Origin: JAURVT01 sp049059935
Lineage (GTDB): Bacteria; Actinomycetota; Actinomycetes; Propionibacteriales; Nocardioidaceae
Direction: 5' to 3'
DNA length: 64,000 nucleotides
NCBI RefSeq assembly: GCF_049059935.1
Contig: NZ_JBMGQR010000013.1
Coordinates: 17,164 to 81,163 of the forward strand
The translations under genes were made by a program, and so were the position numbers. How positions within the stretch are numbered: the first letter of the stretch is position 1; each line of letters starts with the position of its first letter. The notes under the pieces were generated by a model. That model did no database searches and was not told the DNA's origin. It was given only the letters and a program-made list of their open reading frames with translations. This document shows, piece after piece, positions 15,958-24,270 of the stretch.

Positions 15958-16934
15958 GAGGCGGTCACCTGGGCGGTCTCGGCGTAGTGGCACGCCACCT
16001 CGCGGCCCGCGACCTCGCGCAGCGCCGGGACCTCGGTGGTGCAGCGCTCGGTCGCGAGCGGGCACCGGCTCGAGAACACGCAACCCGGTGGGCGGTGCAG
16101 GGGGCTCGGCAGCTCGCCGGCCTGTGCCACCGCCCGCCTGTCGGTGCGCTCGCGCGGACGGGGGCGCGGCGCGGCGGCGAGCAGCAGCTGGGTGTACGGG
16201 TGACGGGCGTCGCCGAACAGCGCCTCGGTGCGGCCGCGCTCGACGACGCGTCCGAGGTACATCACGGCGGTCCGGTCGGCCACGTGCCGCACCAGGGCCA
16301 GGTCGTGGCTGATGAACAGGTAGGCCAGGCCCAGCTCGCGCTGCAGGGCGCGCAGCACGTTGACCACCTGCGCCTGCACCGACACGTCGAGCGCGGAGAC
16401 GGCCTCGTCGCAGACCACGAACCTGGGCTCGAGCGCGATCGCACGGGCGATGGCCACCCGCTGCCGCTGTCCGCCGGACAGCTCGTGCGGGTACTGGTCG
16501 GCGAACGACGCGCCCAGCCCCACCAGCTCGAGCAGGTCCGCCACCGAGCGGTGGTCGCCGTCGGCGACCCGGTGCACCCGGGACGGCTCGGTGAGGATCT
16601 GCGCGATGCTCATGCGGCCGTTCAGCGAGTCGTAGGGGTCCTGGAACACCGCCTGGAAGTCGCGACGCGCCCGACGCATCTCCCGGCCCGACAGCGTCGA
16701 CAGGTCGGTGCCGTCGATCTCGACGCTGCCCGCGGTGGGACGCTCCAGCGCGAGCAGCAGCCGGCCGGTGGTCGACTTGCCGCACCCCGACTCGCCCACC
16801 AGCGCGGTCGTCGTCCCCGCGTCCACCTGCAGGTCGACGTCGTCGACCGCGGTGAGGCGGCGCGGTCCGTCGACCGTGCGCACGCGGTAGTGCTTGGTGA
16901 GCCCCGTCGCCCGGACGAGGACGTCGGCGCTCAC
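15954..16934 (-). CDS. Oligopeptide/dipeptide ABC transporter ATPase (OppF/DppF type)
   Basis: 326 residues. Walker A GESGCGKST, Q-loop FQDPYDSLNG, signature LSGGQRQRVAIARA, Walker B ending FVVCDEAVSALD (Ala after the catalytic Glu where Pro is usual), and switch His in ISHDLAL. The C-terminal oligo_HPY tail has a cysteine cluster (GCVFSSRCPLATERC) typical of Dpp/Opp ATPases. It powers import together with the ATPase, two permeases and lipoprotein encoded upstream in the same operon. The GTG start overlaps the preceding stop, and its own stop overlaps the amidase GTG. Confidence 0.93.
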   Translation of the reverse strand: MSADVLVRATGLTKHYRVRTVDGPRRLTAVDDVDLQVDAGTTTALVGESGCGKSTTGRLLLALERPTAGSVEIDGTDLSTLSGREMRRARRDFQAVFQDPYDSLNGRMSIAQILTEPSRVHRVADGDHRSVADLLELVGLGASFADQYPHELSGGQRQRVAIARAIALEPRFVVCDEAVSALDVSVQAQVVNVLRALQRELGLAYLFISHDLALVRHVADRTAVMYLGRVVERGRTEALFGDARHPYTQLLLAAAPRPRPRERTDRRAVAQAGELPSPLHRPPGCVFSSRCPLATERCTTEVPALREVAGREVACHYAETAQVTAS

Positions 16935-17908
16935 GAGGCCGCCCGGCCGGGGTGCCAGCACGCCACCTGGACGGCGGCACGGTGCGGGCTCGGTGCCAGC
17001 TCGGGACGCTCCAGGCAGCGCTCCGTGGCACGGGGGCAGCGGTCCCGGAAGCGGCAGCCGTCGGGCCTGCTGCCCAGCGGTGGCACCCGGCCGGGGATCG
17101 TGGGCAGATCGCCGGTCTCGGGCACGTCGGGATCGGGGATCGAGGCCAGCAGCATCGCGGTGTACGGGTGCTGCGGGTCGTCCAGCACGTCGACGACGGT
17201 GCCCGACTCGACCACCGAGCCGGCGTACATCACCACGACGGTGTCGGCGGTCTGAGCGACGACGCCCATGTCGTGGGTGATGAACAGGACGGCGGCGTCG
17301 CGCGTCGTCTCGCGCAGGACGTCCAGCACCTGCGCCTGCACCGTGACGTCGAGCGCCGTGGTGGGCTCGTCGGCGATGACGACGTCGGGCGAGCCCGCCA
17401 GTGCCAGCGCGATCATGGCGCGCTGACGGGTGCCGCCCGACAGCTCGTGGGGCAGCTGCCGGGCCCGCGTGGCGGCGTCGGGGACGCCGACCTGCTCCAG
17501 CAGCGAGACCGCACGCGCCAGACGCTCGCGCCGCGACATCGAGGTGTGGATGGCCAGCGACTCGGCGATCTGCGCGCCGATGCGCATCAGGGGGTTCAGT
17601 GCGGTCGACGCGTCCTGGAACACCATCGAGATCGACGCTCCGCGCAGGCGTCGCAGCTCGCGCTCGCTCGCACCCACCAGCTGGTGCCCGTCGACCGTGG
17701 CCGAGCCGGTGCTCGTGGCCGTGTCGGGCAGCAGGCCCATCAGGGCCAGCGCGGTCGCGCTCTTGCCGCACCCCGACTCCCCCACGAGCGCCACGAGCTC
17801 GCCGCGGGCGATCTGCAGCGACACGTCGCTCACCGCGTCGCGGCCCGGGCCGAACGAGACCCCGAGGTCGCGGACGTCGAGCACCGCCTCGGAGCCCGCG
17901 GCGCTCAC
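16931..17908 (-). CDS. Oligopeptide/dipeptide ABC transporter ATPase (OppD/DppD type)
   Basis: 325 residues. Walker A GESGCGKSA, Q-loop FQDASTALNP, signature LSGGTRQRAMIALAL, Walker B VVIADEPTTALD, switch His in ITHDMGV, and the oligo_HPY tail with RFRDRCPRATERC. It is the partner of the OppF-like subunit immediately downstream, forming the ATPase heterodimer of a peptide-type importer. The GTG start overlaps the deacetylase stop by 4 bp. The deacetylase and dehydrogenase genes lie between the permeases and the ATPases, an unusual insertion that ties those enzymes to the transported substrate. Confidence 0.93.
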   Translation of the reverse strand: MSAAGSEAVLDVRDLGVSFGPGRDAVSDVSLQIARGELVALVGESGCGKSATALALMGLLPDTATSTGSATVDGHQLVGASERELRRLRGASISMVFQDASTALNPLMRIGAQIAESLAIHTSMSRRERLARAVSLLEQVGVPDAATRARQLPHELSGGTRQRAMIALALAGSPDVVIADEPTTALDVTVQAQVLDVLRETTRDAAVLFITHDMGVVAQTADTVVVMYAGSVVESGTVVDVLDDPQHPYTAMLLASIPDPDVPETGDLPTIPGRVPPLGSRPDGCRFRDRCPRATERCLERPELAPSPHRAAVQVACWHPGRAAS

Positions 17909-18759
17909 GACCGCACCTCGGGACGGTCGAGCGAGCGCGACGGGTGCCCTGCGGAGACGTCCCGGTGGTGGCTCGCCAGCCTCGCGACCGTGTCGACGTG
18001 CAGCCCCGGGTGGTCGAGCACCTCGGCGAGGAGGTCCTCCAGGGGCGACAGCCGTGCCGGGCGTCCGGACAGGAACGGGTGGATGGTGAGCATGCACAGG
18101 CTCCCGTGTCGCTCGGCGGCGGCGATCTCGTCGCGCCAGGCGGCGACGAGCGCGTGCGGGAACGCCGGCGGACGGGGGTCGCCCGCGGCGTAGCGGTAGT
18201 ACGGCGCGTCGTCGGTGGCCCAGTCGACGGGCACCTCGACCAGCCCCTCCACGAGGTACGGACGGTCCTCGCCCATCAGCGAGCTGTCGTACTCCAGCCC
18301 GAGCGACCGCAGCACGTCGAAGGTCTCCGGCGTCATCTGCCAGCTGGGCGAGCGGTACCCGGTGGGCGCGCGTCCGGTCAGGCCCTCGAGCTCGGAGGCC
18401 GCCCGCTCCAGGGTGTCGCGGAGCTCGGCGGTGGTCAGGTCGGTCGGCGGCTCGTGCAGCCAGCCGTGCAGGGCGATCTCGTGCCCGTCGTCGTGGATGG
18501 CGCGCACGGCGTCGGGGTAGGTGCGGGCGATCCAGCCGGGCACGTAGAAGGTGGCCCTCAGCCCGAGGCGGGCGAACGCGGCCAGCACGTTCCACACGCC
18601 TCGGTGCGGCCCGTAGCGACGCTGCTCCAGCTCGGCCACGCCGCGCGGAGGCTCCGCACGGGTGCGCCACAGGTGGGGTGACTCGCCGTCGAAGTCGACG
18701 GTGACGCACAGGCCGGCGGTGGTGTCCCCGGGCCAGGGGTAGGTGTCCTGCGGGCTCAT
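17905..18759 (-). CDS. NodB-fold polysaccharide deacetylase / imidase-like hydrolase
   Basis: 284 residues. NodB motifs are TVDFDGE (metal-binding Asp), HGWLHEP (the HxxxH metal pair), RSPSW, and LTIHPF near the C-terminus. The opening TYPWPGDTTAGLCVTVDFDGE resembles the cytoplasmic branch of this superfamily, which includes HpPgdA-like proteins, PuuE allantoinases and cyclic-imide hydrolases, and not secreted chitin or peptidoglycan deacetylases. There is no signal peptide. Within a peptide-importer operon that ends in an amidase, ring opening of a cyclic imide or deformylation/deacetylation of the imported compound is a reasonable inference. Product assignment stays generic. Confidence 0.82.
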   Translation of the reverse strand: MSPQDTYPWPGDTTAGLCVTVDFDGESPHLWRTRAEPPRGVAELEQRRYGPHRGVWNVLAAFARLGLRATFYVPGWIARTYPDAVRAIHDDGHEIALHGWLHEPPTDLTTAELRDTLERAASELEGLTGRAPTGYRSPSWQMTPETFDVLRSLGLEYDSSLMGEDRPYLVEGLVEVPVDWATDDAPYYRYAAGDPRPPAFPHALVAAWRDEIAAAERHGSLCMLTIHPFLSGRPARLSPLEDLLAEVLDHPGLHVDTVARLASHHRDVSAGHPSRSLDRPEVRS

Positions 18760-19547
18760 CGGGTGCCGCTCCCTTCGTGGGACGTCGGGCGCGGGGCCGC
18801 GTCGCCGGCCGTGCGCCCGCCGTCGACGGCGATCGTGGCGCCGGTGACGAACGACGCGTCGTCCGAGCAGAGCCAGAGCACCGCCGAGGCCGCGTCGGTG
18901 GGGCCGGAGGTGCGTCCGAGCGGGATGCGGGTGAGCATCCGGGCGACGTGCTCGTCGCTGAGGTCGCTGACCTCGCTGCCCGGGGCGAACCCCGGCTGCA
19001 CGGCGTTGACGCGGACGCCGTCGGCCGCCAGCTCGAGCGCCATCCCCCGGGTGAGCGACTCCACCGCCGCCTTGCTCGCCGCGTAGACCGTGCCGCCGGG
19101 CCCGGGGCGGACCGCGGCACCCGAGCTGATGTTGACGATGCTCCCGGCCCGGCCGGCGGCGACCATGCGGGTCGCGGCGTGGCGGGTGAGCTCGAAGACC
19201 GCCAGCACGTTGACGTCCAGCACCGTGCGGGCCAGCTCGCGGTCGGTGCCCGTCACCGGCGTGCGCGGGTAGATGCCGGCGTTGTTGACCACGACGTCCG
19301 GCGCGTCCCACCGGTCGTCGCACGCTGCGAGCACGGCGTCGACCCCGCCGTCGTCGGCCAGGTCGGCGACCACGTGGTGCGCGCCCAGCGCGGCGGCCAG
19401 CGCCTGCAGGGGCTCAGCCCGGCGGTCGGTGAGCAGCAGGTCGGCACCGGCGCCGGCGAACGCCTCGGCCATCCATCGGCCCATCACCCCGCAGGCTCCG
19501 GTGAGCACGACGCGGCGGCCGGCGATCTGGGCGGAGTAGTCAAGCAC
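18756..19547 (-). CDS. Short-chain dehydrogenase/reductase
   Basis: 263 residues of the classical SDR family. The cofactor motif TGACGVMG, the NNAG motif (VVVNNAGIY), the catalytic Ser in NISSGAAV and YAASK are all present, so an NAD(P)-dependent alcohol or ketone oxidoreductase is expected. The N-terminal Asp after strand 2 (LLLTDRRAE) suggests NAD over NADP. The GTG start at 19547 is chosen because it follows GAGGAGCCCC and overlaps the permease end by only 8 bp; an ATG at 19574 would overlap further. Its substrate is presumably a product of the imported compound, which is inferred from the operon only. Confidence 0.85.
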   Translation of the reverse strand: MLDYSAQIAGRRVVLTGACGVMGRWMAEAFAGAGADLLLTDRRAEPLQALAAALGAHHVVADLADDGGVDAVLAACDDRWDAPDVVVNNAGIYPRTPVTGTDRELARTVLDVNVLAVFELTRHAATRMVAAGRAGSIVNISSGAAVRPGPGGTVYAASKAAVESLTRGMALELAADGVRVNAVQPGFAPGSEVSDLSDEHVARMLTRIPLGRTSGPTDAASAVLWLCSDDASFVTGATIAVDGGRTAGDAAPRPTSHEGSGTR

Positions 19548-20448
19548 GGGGCTCCTCGGGTCGGAGGCGGGCACGGGTGGCGAGGCTGCGGGTGCGCAGC
19601 TCGGCCCGTCGGGCGGGGTCCAGGCCGTCCCGGGCTCGGTCGCCCAGGAGGTTGGCGGCGAGGACGAGCAGGAACAGCGCCAGGCCGGGGAACGTCGCCA
19701 GCCACCAGGCGGACGAGATGTACTGCTGGCCGTCGGACAGCATCGAGCCCCACGACGCGGTGGGCGGCTGGATGCCGAGGCCGATGAACGACAGCGACGC
19801 CTCGAACAGGACCATCAGACCGAGCTCGAGGGTGGCGACGACGATCGCGACCGGCAGCACCTCGGGCAGCACGTGCCGGGTGACGATCCACCAGCCCGAG
19901 GCCCCCACGGAGGTCGAGGCCTGGACGAAGCCGCGCGAACGGGCCTCCAGCACGCTGCCGTAGGCGACGCGGACGTAGCGCGGCCAGCGCACCAGTGCCA
20001 GGCACACCACGACGTTGACCAGGCTCGGGCCGAGCACGGCCACGACGAGGATCGCGAGCAGCAGGAACGGGACGGACAGCACCACGTCGGAGACGCGCAG
20101 CACCACGGCGGCCACCCAGCCACCGCGCCACCCGGCCAGCAGCGCGAGCCCGACGCCGACCGTGCCCGCCACGAGCACCGCGGCCGCGGCGACGACCAGC
20201 GAGATGCGCGTCCCGAAGATCACCCGGCTCAGCACGTCGCGTCCCAGGCCGTCGGTGCCGAGCACGTACAGCCCGTCGCCGTGGCTCCACGGGCCCAGGA
20301 GCCGGTAGTTCAGGTCGGTCGCGTTCGGGTCGTGCGGCGCGACGAGCGGCGCCAGCACCGCGAGGAGGACGAAGACCAGGAGCACCGCCCCCGGCACCGC
20401 CAGCCCGCGTCCGCGCAGACGGCCCACCGCGGCCGTCACGACGCTCAT
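19540..20448 (-). CDS. Peptide-type ABC transporter permease (DppC/OppC type)
   Basis: 302 residues with an N-terminal anchor helix (AVPGAVLLVFVLLAVLAPLV) followed by five more. The segment LGTDGLGRDVLSRVIFGTRI is the hallmark of DppC/OppC subunits, and the EAA loop region reads ARSRGFVQASTSVGASGWWI. It pairs with the DppB-like protein encoded just upstream to form the membrane channel. ATG start overlapping the dppB-like stop (ATGA). Confidence 0.93.
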   Translation of the reverse strand: MSVVTAAVGRLRGRGLAVPGAVLLVFVLLAVLAPLVAPHDPNATDLNYRLLGPWSHGDGLYVLGTDGLGRDVLSRVIFGTRISLVVAAAAVLVAGTVGVGLALLAGWRGGWVAAVVLRVSDVVLSVPFLLLAILVVAVLGPSLVNVVVCLALVRWPRYVRVAYGSVLEARSRGFVQASTSVGASGWWIVTRHVLPEVLPVAIVVATLELGLMVLFEASLSFIGLGIQPPTASWGSMLSDGQQYISSAWWLATFPGLALFLLVLAANLLGDRARDGLDPARRAELRTRSLATRARLRPEEPRA

Positions 20449-21443
20449 CGCTGCTCCCCGTCGCCGGTCGCCACGGCGACGCGCGGGTCGATGAACCCGT
20501 AGGCCAGCTCGACGAGCAGGTTGATGACGACGTACACGGCCGCGGCGAACAGCACGATCGCCTGGACCACCGGGAAGTCGCGGGCCTGGACCGACTGCAC
20601 CGTCAGCTGCCCGATCCCGGGCCAGGCGAAGATCAGCTCGGTGACGACGGCGCCGCCGAGCAGGTTCGCCAGCTCGAGGGAGGAGATCGTCAGCACCGGG
20701 ATCGAGACGTTGCGCAGCAGGTGCCTGCGGACGAGCCGCGAGGTCGAGGCGCCCTTGGAGCGGGCCGTGCGGACGTAGTCGCGGGACAGCTGCTCGAGGA
20801 TCGCCCCGCGGGTGACGCGCGCGGTGGTCGCCGCCGACAGCGAGGCGAGCGTCACCGCCGGCAGGATCAGCGACGACGGTCCGTCGTACCCCGTGGACGG
20901 CAACCAGCGCAGCGTCACCGAGAACACGAGAACGAGCAGGATCCCGGTCCAGAACGCGGGCATCGCCTGACCGACGAGGACGACCGGCATCAGCACCCGC
21001 TCCGGCCACCGCCCGCGTCGCAGCGCCATCACGGCACCGCTCGCGACGCCGAGCACCAGCGAGAGCACGAAGGCGGCCACCGCGAGGTTGGCCGTGTAGG
21101 GCAGCCGCTCGCCGATCAGCCCGAGCGCGGGGCGGCGCTGCACGTAGGAGTAGCCGAGGTCGCCCTGAACCAGGCCGCGCAGGTAGGTCAGGTACTGCTC
21201 CCACAGCGGCGCGTCCAGGCCGAGCTGGCCGCGGAGCCGGTCGATGTCGGCGGCGGTGGCGCCCTGCGGTGCCAGCGCCTGGGCCGGGTCGCCCGACAGC
21301 CGCAGCGCGAAGAACACGATGGTGGCGACGCCGAACAGCGTGAGCACCGCCTGGGCGAGACGGGTCAGGCCGTACCGCCAGCGCGCGGCACCGGGCACGC
21401 GCACGCCCCGGCGTCCCGGTGCCTGGGCCACCACCGCGGTCAC
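20445..21443 (-). CDS. Peptide-type ABC transporter permease (DppB/OppB type)
   Basis: 332 residues, six predicted helices. It has the DppB-type first periplasmic segment (LGLDAPLWEQYLTYLRGLVQ, GDLGYSYV) and the EAA loop RDYVRTARSKGASTSRLVRR. Forms the heterodimeric permease with the following DppC-like subunit. The GTG start overlaps the lipoprotein gene stop (GTGA). An N-terminal extension of about 25 residues (AQAPGRRGVRVPGAAR) precedes the first helix, so a slightly later start is possible. Confidence 0.92.
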   Translation of the reverse strand: MTAVVAQAPGRRGVRVPGAARWRYGLTRLAQAVLTLFGVATIVFFALRLSGDPAQALAPQGATAADIDRLRGQLGLDAPLWEQYLTYLRGLVQGDLGYSYVQRRPALGLIGERLPYTANLAVAAFVLSLVLGVASGAVMALRRGRWPERVLMPVVLVGQAMPAFWTGILLVLVFSVTLRWLPSTGYDGPSSLILPAVTLASLSAATTARVTRGAILEQLSRDYVRTARSKGASTSRLVRRHLLRNVSIPVLTISSLELANLLGGAVVTELIFAWPGIGQLTVQSVQARDFPVVQAIVLFAAAVYVVINLLVELAYGFIDPRVAVATGDGEQR

Positions 21444-22963
21444 GGGCGCAGCCTCACGTCGGCGAGGAACAGCTGCTCCTGCGCGTTCGGCGTCCAGCGG
21501 ACCCGTTCGGCGGCCCCGTAGACGGCGTAGTCCTGGAACAGGCCGATCCCGGGGACGTCGCGGGCGAGGATCTGGAAGGCCTGGGCGTACAGGCGGTCGC
21601 GGGCCGCGGTGTCCAGCTCGTCGCGGGCGTCGTCGACCAGCCCGTCGAACGTGGGGTTCGACCACGAGCTCCAGATCGTCCCCGTGCGGAACAGCGGGTA
21701 GACCACGCCGTCGGCGTCCAGGCAGGCGCACGACCACTTGCCGAACCGCATGCCGCCCCAGCGGTGGGCGGGGTCCTGCACCTTCTTGAGGTAGGTCGGC
21801 TGGTCGGTGGCCTCGATCTTCACGGTGAGGCCGACGTCGGCGAGGTTGGCCTGGATCGCCTGCACGATCTGCGGGTTGAACGACGGCGACGTCGCCATCA
21901 CGACGGTCGCCCCGCGTGCGCCGGCCTTCTCGATGATCCTGCGGGCCTCGTCGGGGTCGTAGCGGCTGTCGGGCAGGGCCTGGGGGTAGCCCGTCGCGAG
22001 CGGCGTCAGCACGCTGTTGACCGGCTTTGCCTCGCCGAGCTGCAGGCTGCGGATCAGCGCGCGGTAGTTGATCGCGAGCGCGATCGCCCGCCGCACGTCG
22101 ACGTCCTCGACCGCGCCACCGTTGATCGTGTTGAACGCGACGTAGGCGACGCGCTCGGTGGGTGTCGAGAGCACCTGCAGGCGGGGATCGCGCTCGACCT
22201 CACCGGCGGCGTCGGGCGTCAGCGCGGTGATCAGGTCGGCCTTGCCCGCCTGCAGGTCCGCGACCCGGCTCGCGATGTTCGGCACCGACCGGAACACCGC
22301 GGTGCGCACGTCGGGCTCTGGACCCCACCAGTAGGGGTTGGGCTCGAGGCGCACCTCCGAGCCGTTCGTGGCGCCGGCGAGCGCGTAGGGCCCCGAGCCG
22401 ACCGGCGCCTCGTTGAAGCGCTCGTCCCCCACCCGCTCGACGTACGCGCGCGGCACCACCGACAGCGTCGTCAGGTACGACAGCAGCGTCGGCGAGGGCG
22501 CCTTGGTCCGGACGACCAGGGTGTCGTCGCCGTCGGCCGACGCCTCGGCGACGGCCGAGAAGTTCGACAGCTGCTCGCTGCCGAACTGCTTGTCGAGGAT
22601 CCGGTTCAGGCTGTACGCGGCGTCGTCGGCCCGCAGCGGCGTCCCGTCGCTGAACCGCACGTCGTCGCGCAGGGTGAAGCGCCAGGTGGTGGGATCGACC
22701 TGCGTCCACGCGGTCGCGAGCCACGGGACGACCTCGTTGGTCCGTGGGTCGCGGTGCAGCAGCTGGTCGAAGATGTTCCGGTAGACGGTGTAGGAGTCGG
22801 TGTCGTACTGCCGGGCCGGGTCGAGGGTGGCCGGGTAGTTCACGATGTCGACCACCACGCTCGACGGGCTGCGCGACTCGCTCGCCGGAGTCAGTCCGCA
22901 CGCCGTGAGCGCGAGCAGGCACACGGCCAGCAGCGCGCGGACGGTGACGCGTCGGCGGCCCAC
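21440..22963 (-). CDS. Extracellular solute-binding lipoprotein, family 5 (Opp/Dpp type)
   Basis: 507 residues. Signal peptide with lipobox LTAC; Cys22 would be lipidated and anchor the protein outside the membrane. The body shows SBP_bac_5 hallmarks: TLDPARQYDTDSYTVYRNIF near the mature N-terminus, WRFTLRDDVRFSDGTPL and GSGPYAL. It captures peptides or peptide-like amides for the importer encoded next to it. The GTG start at 22963 follows the PLP-enzyme stop by 2 bp. A pair of cysteines (WSCACLD) near the middle is unusual for the family and may stabilise the lid or bind a ligand. Confidence 0.92.
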   Translation of the reverse strand: MGRRRVTVRALLAVCLLALTACGLTPASESRSPSSVVVDIVNYPATLDPARQYDTDSYTVYRNIFDQLLHRDPRTNEVVPWLATAWTQVDPTTWRFTLRDDVRFSDGTPLRADDAAYSLNRILDKQFGSEQLSNFSAVAEASADGDDTLVVRTKAPSPTLLSYLTTLSVVPRAYVERVGDERFNEAPVGSGPYALAGATNGSEVRLEPNPYWWGPEPDVRTAVFRSVPNIASRVADLQAGKADLITALTPDAAGEVERDPRLQVLSTPTERVAYVAFNTINGGAVEDVDVRRAIALAINYRALIRSLQLGEAKPVNSVLTPLATGYPQALPDSRYDPDEARRIIEKAGARGATVVMATSPSFNPQIVQAIQANLADVGLTVKIEATDQPTYLKKVQDPAHRWGGMRFGKWSCACLDADGVVYPLFRTGTIWSSWSNPTFDGLVDDARDELDTAARDRLYAQAFQILARDVPGIGLFQDYAVYGAAERVRWTPNAQEQLFLADVRLRP

Positions 22964-22965
22964 GG

Positions 22966-24186
22966 TCAGACCGCCGGCACCGTGGCGTCGCGACCGAGCA
23001 CGGGGACGTCGTCGATGGGCACGGTGTCGGGATAGATGATGCCGGCCCCGGTGTTGAGGACCACCACCTCGTCGCCCTCGGCGAGCCAGCCGGACTCCCG
23101 CAGTCGGCGGGCGGCCACCATGCAGGCCGCGCCCTCGGGGCAGATGAAGGTGCCCTCGGCCGTGGCGAGGTGGACGAGCTCGGCGAGGAGGTCGTCGTCG
23201 TCGACGGCCACCGCGCAGCCCTCGCTGCGGCGCACCGCGTCGAGCACCAGGAAGTCGCCGAGGGCCTTGGGCACGTTGATGCCGAACGCCACGGTGGACG
23301 AGTCCTCGACCAGGGTGCTCTCGGCCTCGCCCGCCTCCCACGCCCTCACGATCGGGTCGCAGCCACTGGCCTGCACCGCCACCAGGCGCGGGAGGCGGTC
23401 GTCGATCCAGCCCAGCTCCTGCATCTCCAGGATCGCCTTGAAGATGCCGATCAACCCGACACCGCCGCCGGCCGGGTAGAGGATGACGTCCGGCACCCGC
23501 CAGCCGAGCTGCTCGACGATCTCGTAGCCCATCGTCTTCTTGCCCTCGATCCGGTAGGGCTCCTTGAGGGTCGACACCTCCTGGCAGCCCTCGCGCCCGG
23601 CGACCGAGCGCCCGACGACGGCACCGGCGTGGTTGATCAGACCGTCCACGAGGTAGAGGTCGGCGCCGGTCACCTTGCACTCGCGGCGGGTGATCTCGGG
23701 GGCGTCGACGGGCATGACGACCAGGCTGCTCATCCCGGCGCGCGCGGCGTAGGTGGACCACGCCGCACCCGCGTTGCCGTTGGTGGGCATCGCCACCGAC
23801 CTCACACCGAGCTCGCGAGCGCGGGACACGCCGACCGCGGCGCCCCTGGCCTTGAACGAGCCCGTGGGAAGGCCGCTCTCGTCCTTCATGAGCAGGTGGG
23901 GCAGGCCGATCGACGGGCCGTACGCGGGCAGCTGCAGCAGCGGCGTCATGCCCTCGCCGAGCGTCGTGACGAACCGGCGGTCGCGCACCGGGAGCAGCTC
24001 GCTGTAGCGCCACAGGTCGGGCGGACGGGAGGCGATCTGCTCGGGCGTGACGCTCGCTCGCGCGCGCTCGAGGTCGTACCGCGCCAGCAGTGGGGCGTCG
24101 ACGGCGCTCAGACCCTGGACGAGGTCGGCGTCGAGACGTTCACCCGTGCGGGAGCACTCCAGGTGCGACAGGGCCGATGCGGTCAT
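22966..24186 (-). CDS. Threonine-synthase-like PLP enzyme (fold type II)
   Basis: 406 residues. PLP lysine Lys112 in GSFKARG, phosphate loop PAGGGVGLIG, and TNGNAGAAW near the substrate site place it with threonine synthase and threonine dehydratase relatives. The first residues (HLECSRTGERLDADLVQGLS) are like the short N-terminal segment of class I-type threonine synthases. It is the first enzyme gene of a catabolic-looking operon under a GntR regulator, so beta-elimination or beta-replacement on an unusual amino acid may be its real role, not threonine biosynthesis. Which reaction it performs is not decidable from sequence. Confidence 0.8.
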   Translation of the reverse strand: MTASALSHLECSRTGERLDADLVQGLSAVDAPLLARYDLERARASVTPEQIASRPPDLWRYSELLPVRDRRFVTTLGEGMTPLLQLPAYGPSIGLPHLLMKDESGLPTGSFKARGAAVGVSRARELGVRSVAMPTNGNAGAAWSTYAARAGMSSLVVMPVDAPEITRRECKVTGADLYLVDGLINHAGAVVGRSVAGREGCQEVSTLKEPYRIEGKKTMGYEIVEQLGWRVPDVILYPAGGGVGLIGIFKAILEMQELGWIDDRLPRLVAVQASGCDPIVRAWEAGEAESTLVEDSSTVAFGINVPKALGDFLVLDAVRRSEGCAVAVDDDDLLAELVHLATAEGTFICPEGAACMVAARRLRESGWLAEGDEVVVLNTGAGIIYPDTVPIDDVPVLGRDATVPAV

Positions 24187-24247
24187 GGTCGGGGACTCCA
24201 GACGCCTGGGCGAGGGCCCGGGTCGGACGAACCGGACGATCCCTCAC

Positions 24248-24259
24248 TTTGGATCCAAA
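24248..24259. promoter_or_regulatory. Candidate FadR/GntR operator
   Basis: Perfect 12-bp palindrome TTTGGATCCAAA in the 84-bp gap between the GntR gene and the catabolic operon it precedes. FadR-subfamily regulators bind short palindromes of this type. It may serve the operon promoter. It stands out as AT-rich in a GC-rich region. Confidence 0.6.
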
Positions 24260-24270
24260 ATGCTCCACGA

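Noticed and set aside
15954..22963. Peptide-type ABC importer as the siderophore uptake system for desABCD
   Set aside because: The binding protein is SBP family 5 and the ATPases carry oligo_HPY tails, both typical of Opp/Dpp. The operon is on the other strand and shows no iron box.
22966..24186. Biosynthetic threonine synthase
   Set aside because: Not with hom/thrB and embedded in an importer/hydrolase operon with a GntR regulator; kept as threonine-synthase-like only.
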